Below, in pieces: positions 7,574-14,565 of a stretch of 17,056 nucleotides of DNA; position 1 is the first letter of the stretch; every line of letters starts with the position of its first letter. The notes below the pieces were generated by a model, which was not told where the DNA came from, ran no database searches, and saw nothing but the letters and a program-made list of their open reading frames with translations. Origin of the DNA: VAZQ01 sp050179645 (GTDB taxonomy: Bacteria; Pseudomonadota; Alphaproteobacteria; Rhizobiales; Xanthobacteraceae); contig JBFXEX010000120.1 in assembly GCA_050179645.1 (NCBI GenBank), positions 1 to 17,056 of the forward strand. Reading direction: 5' to 3'. The position numbers were made by a program, and so were the translations under genes.

Positions 7574-8836
7574 TCATCGCTCGCCAAGCAGATCGGCGCA
7601 GGCCAGCGCAACGATCTTGGTGGCAGCCGAGAGATCGTTGAGCCGCAGGTTCTCGTTGGCGTTGTGCGCATTCGCCTCCAGGATCGAGCGCGGCCCCGCG
7701 CCATAGAGCACGATCGGAATGCCCGCCTCCGCATAGTGCCGTGCGTCGGTGTAGAGCGGCACGCCGGTGAGCGCCACGTCGACGCTCAACACCTCCTTAG
7801 CCCGGCGAGCGATGGCGTCCGCCAGCCGGTCGGTGCCGGCGATCGGTTTGAGCGGCGTGGCGAGCAGCAGGCGATGCACGTCCACCTTTGCGTTCGGCCG
7901 CTGCCGCGCCGCCTCCTCGATCACGCGGCGCAGGTCGGACTCGGCCTGCACGGGATTCTCCTCCGGGATCATCCGCCGGTCGATGCGGAACACCACTTGG
8001 TCGGGCACCACGTTGGTGTTGATGCCGCCCTTGATCAGGCCGACGTTGAGCGTCGGCGACACGATGCCGGGCACCGCCGAGCGCGTCCTGGCAAGCTCCG
8101 CGCGATACTCGTAGAGCGCGGTCAGCACTGCGGTGGCCGCCTCCAGTGCATCGACGCCGGTGTCCGGCATCGCGGCGTGCGCTTGCTTGCCGGTGACGGT
8201 GACTTCGAGATGCAGACAGCCGTTGTGCGCGTTGACGATGGCGTAGGAGAAGCCCGCCGCAATCACGAGGTCCGGCTTGGTCAGGCCCTGATCGATGAGC
8301 CACTTCGGGCCGATGTCGCCGCCGATCTCCTCGTCGTAGGTGAAATGCAGTTCCAGCGTACCGCCGATCCGGGCACCCTGCGCGGCTGCCGCCTTCAGCG
8401 CCAGCAGCGTCCAGGTGTAAGTCGCGAAATCCGACTTCGACACCGCAACACCGCGGCCGAACATCACTTTGCCGTGCGGGCTGTCTTCGACTGCCGCGCC
8501 GTAGGGATCGACGCGCCAGCCCAGCCCCGGCGGCACCACGTCGCCGTGGGCGTTCAGCGCAAGCGTCGGCCCGTCACCGAAGCGATGCCGGACGATCAGG
8601 TTGGTCGCGCTGGTCATACCGACCGCAGCGGCGGCTTCCGCCGGGACCGGATGGGCCTCGACCTTCAGCCCAAGCCCTTCGAGCAGCTCCTTGGCCCGTT
8701 TCGCATGCGGCGCGCAATCGCCCGGGGGATTGTCGCTCGGCACCTTGACCAGTTCGGCCAGAAATTCGGTCTCGCGCGCGAAATCGCGATCGATGAAATC
8801 GACGATCGATTTTGCCACAGTGGCGTCAACAGTCAT
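7574..8836 (-). CDS. M20-family metallohydrolase with altered metal site
   Basis: A 420-residue protein of the M20 (ArgE/DapE/CPG2) fold, expected to hydrolyse an amide or N-acyl/N-carbamoyl bond in the cytoplasm. AHGD gives metal ligand His97 with Asp99; TYDEEIGGD gives the catalytic/metal glutamates 169-170; TDARHYAEAG and AHNANENL supply the late Asp and His. The usual GRGxxDxKG, whose Asp bridges the two metals, reads GRGVAVSKS at 127-135, with Val132 where the Asp should be. The enzyme may bind one metal or use a different ligand set. The start ATG (complement of 8834-8836) overlaps the end of the allantoate amidohydrolase gene by 11 bases, so the two are cotranscribed and probably coupled. 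A role after allantoate, for example on a ureido compound, is inference only. Confidence 0.85.
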   Translation of the reverse strand: MTVDATVAKSIVDFIDRDFARETEFLAELVKVPSDNPPGDCAPHAKRAKELLEGLGLKVEAHPVPAEAAAAVGMTSATNLIVRHRFGDGPTLALNAHGDVVPPGLGWRVDPYGAAVEDSPHGKVMFGRGVAVSKSDFATYTWTLLALKAAAAQGARIGGTLELHFTYDEEIGGDIGPKWLIDQGLTKPDLVIAAGFSYAIVNAHNGCLHLEVTVTGKQAHAAMPDTGVDALEAATAVLTALYEYRAELARTRSAVPGIVSPTLNVGLIKGGINTNVVPDQVVFRIDRRMIPEENPVQAESDLRRVIEEAARQRPNAKVDVHRLLLATPLKPIAGTDRLADAIARRAKEVLSVDVALTGVPLYTDARHYAEAGIPIVLYGAGPRSILEANAHNANENLRLNDLSAATKIVALACADLLGER

Positions 8837-10103
8837 GGGCTGGCTCGAAGTTCGTGATCGTGTCAATGAGAATGCGGGCGGCGACATCAGCATCCGACGC
8901 CATGACGGTCTCGAGCGGCGAATGGCTGATGCCGCCATTGCCGCAACGGACGAACAGCATACCGATATCGGTCACGCCGCTGAACATCACGGCATCGTGG
9001 CCGGCACCGCTCGGGAGATGGAACGCAGCATGACCGGCGCGCTCCATCGCGCGCGCGAACTGCGCCTGAAGCTGCGGCGAGCACGGAACCGCCGGGCCGC
9101 GCTGGATCTCCTTCACCTCGCTCGCGATGTTGCGGCGGCGCGCAATCCGCTCGATCTCGGCGAGCACATCGGCGGCGGCGGCATCGCGGGTGGCGTCGTC
9201 TCCGGCACGGATATCGAGCGTGAGGTCGCAACGTCCGGGAATGACGTTGATGGCGCCGTTGGGCACGGAAAGGCGTCCGACGGTGCCGACCAGCGTCGGC
9301 GCCACTGAGCAGCGCTTCTCGACATAGAGCACGATCTCAGCGGCCGCGGCGGCTGCATCGCGCCGCAGCGGCATCGGCACGGTGCCGGCATGCCCGCTCA
9401 CGCCGGTGAGCGTAACGCTGTAGCGCAGGTTGCCGGCAATCGACGTCACGATACCAACCGGCAGGTTCTGTTCGAGGAGCACCGGCCCCTGCTCGATATG
9501 GACTTCGAGATAGCCTGCAAGGTCGTCGGGACGTCGCGCCAGCGCGCCAAGCTTGTCCGGATCGTGGCCGTTCTTGTGAATAACGTCGGCGACGGTCTGT
9601 CCGCCGGCATCGCGCCGCATCAGCACCGCACGGTCGAACCGGCCGGCGATCGCGCTGCTGCCGATATAAGGCGAGGAAAAGCGCACGCCCTCCTCCTCGG
9701 CAAACGCGATAAGGTCGAGATGGAACGGCAGACGCCGCCCGGTTCGCTGCAGCTCCTCGACTGCGACCAAGCCGGCGAGGATGCCGAGCCGGCCATCGTA
9801 ATTACCGGCGTTGATCACCGTATCGTAATGCGAGCCGACGATCAGCGTCCTGGCGGCCGGATCGGCCGACGCATAGCGGCCCACGACATTGCCGACGGCA
9901 TCGATCATGACCGACATGCCGGCCGCCGTCATCCATTCGCTGAGCTGCTTCGCCGTGGCCCGGTGCGCCGGCGTCATGTAGGTGCAAGTCAGGCCGTCCG
10001 GCGTCTCGGAGAATTCGGCCAGCCGCAGGGCGAGAGACACGATGCGATCGCCGAGCGGCGCAGCCGTCGCCGCGGCTGCAGCTTGTGGACTCCTTTCACT
10101 CAT
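8826..10103 (-). CDS. allC: Allantoate amidohydrolase (M20/carbamoylase family)
   Basis: A 425-residue protein of the AllC/N-carbamoyl-L-amino-acid hydrolase family. Expected reaction: allantoate to ureidoglycine (spontaneously ureidoglycolate) with release of CO2 and ammonia, using two divalent metals. Visible signatures are GSHYDTV (His92), GNYDGRLGI (bridging Asp103), AEEEGVRF (acidic residues 136-138), HIEQGP (His202), SGAGHDA and GISHSPLE near the C-terminus. The N-terminal FSETPDGLTCTYMTPAH is typical of allantoate amidohydrolases. Sequence alone does not fully exclude an L-carbamoylase or ureidoglycolate hydrolase; the divergent puuD-puuE genes favour allantoate. I place the start at ATG 10103. 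A TTG four codons upstream (10115) has AAGGG eight bases before it and is a real alternative. It is first in a leftward pair with the unusual M20 gene. Confidence 0.88.
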   Translation of the reverse strand: MSERSPQAAAAATAAPLGDRIVSLALRLAEFSETPDGLTCTYMTPAHRATAKQLSEWMTAAGMSVMIDAVGNVVGRYASADPAARTLIVGSHYDTVINAGNYDGRLGILAGLVAVEELQRTGRRLPFHLDLIAFAEEEGVRFSSPYIGSSAIAGRFDRAVLMRRDAGGQTVADVIHKNGHDPDKLGALARRPDDLAGYLEVHIEQGPVLLEQNLPVGIVTSIAGNLRYSVTLTGVSGHAGTVPMPLRRDAAAAAAEIVLYVEKRCSVAPTLVGTVGRLSVPNGAINVIPGRCDLTLDIRAGDDATRDAAAADVLAEIERIARRRNIASEVKEIQRGPAVPCSPQLQAQFARAMERAGHAAFHLPSGAGHDAVMFSGVTDIGMLFVRCGNGGISHSPLETVMASDADVAARILIDTITNFEPAHDC

Positions 10104-10192
10104 GCGGCAGCCCAAAGCGTGAGCCCTTGAACAGCCGGTGGCGCGTCTGCCATGGTGACGCCATCGGGTCGCACGGTCGAGGGCTGCGCATC

Positions 10193-11386
10193 GTGGAAGT
10201 CGTACTCACAGAATGGCTCAGCGTCATCATCCGATGGACGCACGTCGTTGCCGGGATAGCCTGGATCGGCAGCTCATTCTACTTCATTCACCTCGATCTC
10301 AGCCTGAAAGCCCATGCGGGCCTGCCGTCGGGGGTCAAGGGCGATGCCTGGCAGGTCCACGGCGGCGGTTTCTATCACATGATCAAGTATCTGGTCGCAC
10401 CCGCCCAGATGCCCGACCACCTGACTTGGTTCAAGTGGGAAGCCTACGCCACCTGGCTCTCGGGCTTCGCGCTTTTGGTTATCGTCTATTATCTGGGCGC
10501 CGATCTCTACCTGATCGACAAGCACGTCCTCGACCTCTCAGCGCCGATGGCGGCCGGCATCGCGTTCGGAACGCTGGTGCTCTTCTGGCTGTTCTACGAG
10601 GGGCTGTGCCGCTCGCCGCTCGCCCGCCACGAGAGCCTGACGGCGCTGCTGCTCTATGTTTTCCTGGTCGCCGTCACCTACGGCTTCACCCATGTGTTCA
10701 GCGGCCGCGGCGCGTTCACGCAGATCGGCGCGCTGATCGGCACCATCATGGTGGCAAACGTCTTCATCATCATTATTCCGTACCAGCGCAAGACGGTGGC
10801 GGCGCTGATCGCCGGCAAGGAGCCAAACCCGGAATGGGGCGAGGAAGGCAAGCGCCGCTCGGTCCACAACAACTACCTCACCCTGCCGGTCGTCTTCCTG
10901 ATGATCGCCAATCACTATCCGCTCTTGTTTGCCACCCGCTACAACTGGGTGATCGTCGCCATCGTGCTGGCGATCGGGCCGGTGATCCGCCACTTCTACA
11001 ACTCGCGTCATGAGGGCCACGGCAGCCCATGGTGGACCTGGGGCGTCGCCGCTGCCGGCATGATCGCGGTGGCGTGGCTTTCGTCGCTCGGACCGCGCGA
11101 CGTCAAGACCGGCGCACTGCCGAAGGTCGACGTGAAGATGGCTCAGGACATCGTGCTGTCCCGTTGCAGCATGTGTCACACCAAGGAACCGTTCTGGCCG
11201 GGCGTGACCACGCCGCCGAAGGACATCGTGCTCGACAGTCCGGAAACCATCACCCAACATGCAAGGCTGATCGACATCAACGCGGTCCGCTCCAGCGCCA
11301 TGCCGCCCGGCAATATCACCGAGATCACACCCGAGGAGCGCCAGACGCTCGCGGCCTGGTTTGCGGCCGGAGCACCGGCGAAATGA
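10193..11386 (+). CDS. puuD: Membrane-bound urate oxidase with cytochrome c domain
   Basis: PuuD-type urate hydroxylase of 397 residues, oxidising urate to 5-hydroxyisourate and passing electrons to the respiratory chain instead of making H2O2 as soluble uricase does. About the first 300 residues hold several hydrophobic helices, opening with TEWLSVIIRWTHVVAGIAWIG and including HVVAGIAWIGSSFYFIHLD. The C-terminal cytochrome c domain has Cys325-Ser-Met-Cys328-His329 and a likely axial Met370 in SSAMPPGN. The start is taken as GTG 10193, nine bases after GAGG (10179-10182) and just before the conserved N-terminal helix. Farther upstream codons would prepend non-conserved sequence and run into the divergent allC start. 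It overlaps puuE by ATGA, so the steps that follow urate oxidation are cotranslated. Confidence 0.93.
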   Translation: MEVVLTEWLSVIIRWTHVVAGIAWIGSSFYFIHLDLSLKAHAGLPSGVKGDAWQVHGGGFYHMIKYLVAPAQMPDHLTWFKWEAYATWLSGFALLVIVYYLGADLYLIDKHVLDLSAPMAAGIAFGTLVLFWLFYEGLCRSPLARHESLTALLLYVFLVAVTYGFTHVFSGRGAFTQIGALIGTIMVANVFIIIIPYQRKTVAALIAGKEPNPEWGEEGKRRSVHNNYLTLPVVFLMIANHYPLLFATRYNWVIVAIVLAIGPVIRHFYNSRHEGHGSPWWTWGVAAAGMIAVAWLSSLGPRDVKTGALPKVDVKMAQDIVLSRCSMCHTKEPFWPGVTTPPKDIVLDSPETITQHARLIDINAVRSSAMPPGNITEITPEERQTLAAWFAAGAPAK

Positions 11387-12327
11387 CGATGGCGAACGAG
11401 CGCCCCTACCCGCGCGACATGATCGGTTACGGCCGCAATCCGCCCGATCCACGCTGGCCGGGCGGCGCCCGGGTCGCGGTGCAGTTCGTGCTCAACTACG
11501 AGGAAGGCGGCGAGCGCAACATCCTGCACGGCGATGCGACGTCGGAGGCGTTCCTGTCGGACGTTCTGGGCACCGTGCCGTGGCCGGGCCAGCGTCACAT
11601 GAACATGGAGTCGATGTACGAATACGGCTCGCGCGCGGGCTTCTGGCGGCTGTGGCGGATGTTCTCAAGCCGCAACATTCCGGTGACGGTGTTCGGCGTG
11701 GCGCATGCGCTGGCGCGCAACCCCGAGGCGGTCGCGGCGATGCGCGAAGCACGCTGGGAGATCGCCAGCCATGGGCTCAAGTGGATCGACTACAAGGACG
11801 TGCCGGAAGCGCAGGAGCGCGCCGACCTGATCGAGACGATCCGCATCCACACGCAGGCGACCGGCGAGCGGCCGCTCGGCTGGTACACCGGACGTACCTC
11901 GGTCAACAGCCTCAAGCTGGTGCTCGAGGATGGCGGCTTCGTCTATTCGTCGGATTCCTACGCGGACGACTTGCCCTACTGGGTCAAAGGCCCGAGGGGC
12001 CCGCACCTGATCATCCCGTACACGCTCGACGCCAACGACATGCGGTTCGTCACGCCGCAGGGGTTCGGCAACGGCGACGAGTTCTGCAACTATCTCAAGG
12101 ACGCGTTCGAGTTTCTCTATGCGGAAGGCGAGCGCACGCCGAAGATGATGTCGGTCGGCCTGCACTGCCGGCTGGTCGGACGGCCCGGGCGCGCCGCCGC
12201 GCTGGCCCGCTTCCTCGATCACATCGCCGGCCGGCAGCGGGTGTGGATCGCGACGAGGCTCGACATCGCCCGGCACTGGCACCGCGAGCATGCCGCGCTG
12301 GCGGCCAGCGCGTTCGCGGTCGAATAA
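11383..12327 (+). CDS. puuE: Allantoinase, PuuE (polysaccharide-deacetylase fold)
   Basis: A 314-residue protein matching PuuE allantoinase, which opens the allantoin ring to allantoate in the cytoplasm and is unrelated to the amidohydrolase-fold AllB/PucH enzymes. Diagnostic parts are the N-terminal PYPRDMIGYGRNPPDPRWPG, VQFVLNYEEGGE (33-44), HGDATSEAFLSD, RHMNMESMYEYGSR, the ASHGLKWIDY motif (129-137) and the TGERPLGWYTGRTS segment. Length matches the family. ATG 11383 overlaps the puuD stop; GGAG is about ten bases upstream. A second in-frame ATG at 11389 is possible but lies farther from that site. Upstream PuuD and the downstream fused enzyme supply its substrate. Confidence 0.95.
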   Translation: MTMANERPYPRDMIGYGRNPPDPRWPGGARVAVQFVLNYEEGGERNILHGDATSEAFLSDVLGTVPWPGQRHMNMESMYEYGSRAGFWRLWRMFSSRNIPVTVFGVAHALARNPEAVAAMREARWEIASHGLKWIDYKDVPEAQERADLIETIRIHTQATGERPLGWYTGRTSVNSLKLVLEDGGFVYSSDSYADDLPYWVKGPRGPHLIIPYTLDANDMRFVTPQGFGNGDEFCNYLKDAFEFLYAEGERTPKMMSVGLHCRLVGRPGRAAALARFLDHIAGRQRVWIATRLDIARHWHREHAALAASAFAVE

Positions 12328-12340
12328 GGAAACGGGAAGC

Positions 12341-13228
12341 GTGCGGAAGACCTCACTCGATCGCCTCAATAGCGCGAAGAAGGTCGAGTTCGTCTCCGAA
12401 CTGGGCGCTATCTATGAACATGCGCCCTGGGTGACGGAGGCGGTCAGCGATCTGCGGCCGTTCGCAACCGTTGCGGCGCTGCATGAGGCAATGACCGCAG
12501 CGGTGCGTAAAGCACCGCGCGAACAACGGCTTGCACTGATCAACGGACACCCCGATTTAGCCGGCAAGGCGGCGCGGGCCGGCACGCTCACCGCCGATTC
12601 CACCGACGAACAGGCGAGCGCTGGGCTTAATCGATTGTCGGAGCAGGAATTTTCCGATTTCCACCGGCTCAACGGCGCCTACCGGAAAAAATTCGGCTTG
12701 CCGTTCATCGTTTGCGTGCGCCGCCACAGCAAGGATTCGATCCTGCGGCAGTTCCGGCTACGCCTGGAAAACGATCCGGATGCCGAGGAAGACGCCGCAC
12801 TACGCGAAATCTTCCGCATAACCGCCCTTCGCCTCGACCAGCGTGTCGAAGCTCCCGACCGGCTCAAGGTCAACGGCCGCGTTTCCACTCACGTCCTCGA
12901 CACCTGCAGCGGAATTCCGGCCCTCGGCGTCAAGATCGACCTGCTCGAACTGTCCGAGAACGGAGATCGCCGCACCATCACGACCGCACAGACCAACGAC
13001 GACGGCCGCACCGAGGCACCGTTGATCGGCGGTCAGCCGGTGCCGATCGGCCGCTACGAACTGCACTTTCACGTCGCCGACTACTTCCGCCGGCTCGGCC
13101 TGCCGCTTGCCGACCCGCCGTTTCTCGGCGTGGTCCCGGTGCAGTTCTCGGTCGCCGACCCGGAAGGCCACTACCATGTGCCGCTGCTGGCCAGTCCGTG
13201 GAGCTATTCGACCTATCGCGGAAGCTGA
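12341..13228 (+). CDS. Fused OHCU decarboxylase / 5-hydroxyisourate hydrolase
   Basis: One 295-residue chain carries both enzymes that turn 5-hydroxyisourate into S-allantoin. Residues 1-165 are a UraD-type decarboxylase: LNSAKKVEFVSELGAIYEHAPW, catalytic His70 in NGHPDLAGKAA, DSTDEQ at 87-91, and the C-terminal FGLPFIVCVR. Residues 177-295 are a transthyretin-like HIU hydrolase: His184 in STHVLD, Arg223 in DGRT, the YELHFHVADYF strand and the terminal Tyr-Arg-Gly-Ser tetrad that defines HIU hydrolases. Each half has the usual full length with only a short linker, so both should be active. The order (decarboxylase first, hydrolase second) is that of plant allantoin synthase. Start is GTG 12341 with AAGGA (12326-12330) and GGGAA (12334-12338) upstream; it lies 13 bases after puuE. 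Confidence 0.95.
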   Translation: MRKTSLDRLNSAKKVEFVSELGAIYEHAPWVTEAVSDLRPFATVAALHEAMTAAVRKAPREQRLALINGHPDLAGKAARAGTLTADSTDEQASAGLNRLSEQEFSDFHRLNGAYRKKFGLPFIVCVRRHSKDSILRQFRLRLENDPDAEEDAALREIFRITALRLDQRVEAPDRLKVNGRVSTHVLDTCSGIPALGVKIDLLELSENGDRRTITTAQTNDDGRTEAPLIGGQPVPIGRYELHFHVADYFRRLGLPLADPPFLGVVPVQFSVADPEGHYHVPLLASPWSYSTYRGS

Positions 13229-13250
13229 GCAACAGCGCCTGACAGGGGAA

Positions 13251-13287
13251 TAGGCAAAGCCGGGTAAACTGCCTACTCTTGAGGCAG
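13251..13287. promoter_or_regulatory. Candidate upstream activator site (three AGGCA half-sites)
   Basis: TAGGCA (13251-13256), TGCCTA (13270-13275) and GAGGCAG (13281-13287) form alternating inverted half-sites; CTGCCT-N7-AGGCAG is the tightest pair. They lie roughly 75-110 bases before the predicted sigma-54 start site, the usual place for an enhancer-binding protein. They do not match the NtrC consensus well. The inner pair could instead form a weak hairpin after the upstream gene. Confidence 0.35.
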
Positions 13288-13335
13288 AATGCGTGTGAAT
13301 GTCGCGTTGCCAGCAAGCCCTAAGGCTGATCCGAA

Positions 13336-13351
13336 TGGCACGCGGATTGCT
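13336..13351 (+). promoter_or_regulatory. Sigma-54 (RpoN) -24/-12 promoter
   Basis: TGGCACG-CGGA-TTGCT matches the RpoN consensus TGGCACG-N4-TTGCW at every position with exact spacing. It sits in the 174-base gap before the binding-protein gene and points at it. The expected start of transcription is near 13361, giving a leader of about 42 bases before ATG 13403. No comparable site was seen upstream of the other operons by eye. Confidence 0.85.
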
Positions 13352-13402
13352 GAGAATTGGCAAGATGCGCCGGTTGACCCGGTTTTCATGGGAGCATCAG
13401 AC

Positions 13403-14419
13403 ATGCAGCGGTTGAGGTTCTTTGGAGTGCTCGCAGGGACGGCCCTGCTCGCGTGCGCGGCAAGCCCGGCGCTCGCACAGACGCCCGTGAAATTTGCGCT
13501 GGACTGGAAGTTCGAGGGCCCGTCCGCTCCCTATTTCGTCGCGCTCGACAAGGGCTACTACAAGGCCGAAGGCCTCGACGTCACCATCGACTCAGGACCC
13601 GGCTCCGTCGCCGGGATTGCCCGCGTCGCCGCCGGCACCTATCCGATCGGCTTCTTCGACATCAACTCGCTGGTCAAGTTCCAGGACCAGAACCCGACGA
13701 AGAAGGTCCAGGCCATCCTGATGGTCTACGACAAGCCGCCGTTCGCGATTGCGAGCGTCGCCAAGACCGGCATCGCCAAGCCCAAAGACCTGGAGGGCAA
13801 GGTACTCGGCGCGCCGCCGCCCGATGGCGCGTTCGCGCAATGGAAGGCCTTCGTGCACGAGAACAAGATCGACACCTCCAAGGTCAAGATCGAGGCGATC
13901 GGCTTCCCGGTGCGCGAACCGATGCTCGCCGACGGCAAGGTCGACGCCATCACCGGCTTCTCGTTCTCGATGCACTACAATCTGCTGGCCAAGGGCCTCA
14001 AGCCGGAAGACATCAAGATGATGCTGATGGCCGACCACGGCCTCGTGCTCTACGGCAATGCCATCATGGTCAATCCCGACTATGCCAAGGCCAATCCCAA
14101 GGTCGTCGCCGGTTTCGTGCGCGCCACCATCAAGGGCGTACTCGACACCATCAAGGACCCGGAATCGGCGATCAAATCGGTCATGAAGCGCAACGACACC
14201 GGCAACGAAAAGATCGAACTCGACCGGCTCAAGATGTCGCTGCGCGACAATTTCGTCACCCCTTGGGTCAAGGCCAACGGCTTCGGCGATGTCGATATGA
14301 ACCGGCTGGCGAAATCGATCGACCAGATTGCGCTGACCTACGACTTCAAGAACCGGCCGAAGGCGCAGGACATCTTCACCTCGCAGTATCTGCCGCCGGC
14401 GGCGGAACGGAAGCTGTGA
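13403..14419 (+). CDS. ABC importer substrate-binding protein (NMT1/TauA-like)
   Basis: A 338-residue periplasmic binding protein of the NMT1/THI5-like, SsuA/TauA class that delivers small substrates to an ABC importer. Residues 1-25 are a signal peptide (basic MQRLR, hydrophobic core, ALA before Gln26); an LLAC at 15-18 leaves a lipoprotein reading possible but weaker. The mature part opens with VKFALDWKFEGPSAPYFVAL, the family's first strand and helix, followed by KGYYKAEGLDVTI and GSVAGIARVAAGTYPIGFFD. ATG 13403 is preferred because GGAG lies eight bases upstream and the signal peptide begins there; ATG 13388 is an alternative. Family members bind pyrimidine precursors, sulfonates, nitrate or riboflavin, so ligand cannot be read from sequence. 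The sigma-54 promoter and purine genes upstream suggest a nitrogenous ligand. Confidence 0.9.
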   Translation: MQRLRFFGVLAGTALLACAASPALAQTPVKFALDWKFEGPSAPYFVALDKGYYKAEGLDVTIDSGPGSVAGIARVAAGTYPIGFFDINSLVKFQDQNPTKKVQAILMVYDKPPFAIASVAKTGIAKPKDLEGKVLGAPPPDGAFAQWKAFVHENKIDTSKVKIEAIGFPVREPMLADGKVDAITGFSFSMHYNLLAKGLKPEDIKMMLMADHGLVLYGNAIMVNPDYAKANPKVVAGFVRATIKGVLDTIKDPESAIKSVMKRNDTGNEKIELDRLKMSLRDNFVTPWVKANGFGDVDMNRLAKSIDQIALTYDFKNRPKAQDIFTSQYLPPAAERKL

Positions 14420-14446
14420 GACCTTAGCCGCGAGGCTTCCCAACAA

Positions 14447-14536
14447 CGTCGTGGCCGGGCCCGGCCCGGCCACTCATGCCTTGTCTACTTCGTGGAACCA
14501 GAGACGTGGATGCCCGGTGCAAGACCGGGCATGACG
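14447..14536. repeat. Dispersed palindromic repeat, copy 2 (short form)
   Basis: Starts cgtcgtggccggg and ends ccgggcatgacg. The left hairpin pairs gtggccgggc with gcccggccac (14451-14473, short loop). The right hairpin pairs atgcccggt (14510-14518) with accgggcat (14524-14532) around gcaag. The core agacgtggatgcccgg at 14502-14517 is identical to 7509-7524. It fills most of the 146-base gap between the binding-protein and ATPase genes and could block 3' exonucleases or attenuate transcription, raising binding protein over the other subunits. Confidence 0.85.
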
Positions 14537-14565
14537 TCGCAAGACGCGAGCGCAATGCGCCTGTC

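Noticed and set aside
7664..8857. 397-codon rightward open frame over the M20 gene, and a similar one at 9390-10130 over allC
   Set aside because: Antisense shadows of proteins with complete M20 motifs; composition is Arg/His/Asp-rich without domain features.
10127..10155. TTGAAC with a 17-base spacer as a sigma-70-type promoter for puuD
   Set aside because: The expected -10 position (CCATGG) is a poor match, so I do not call it.
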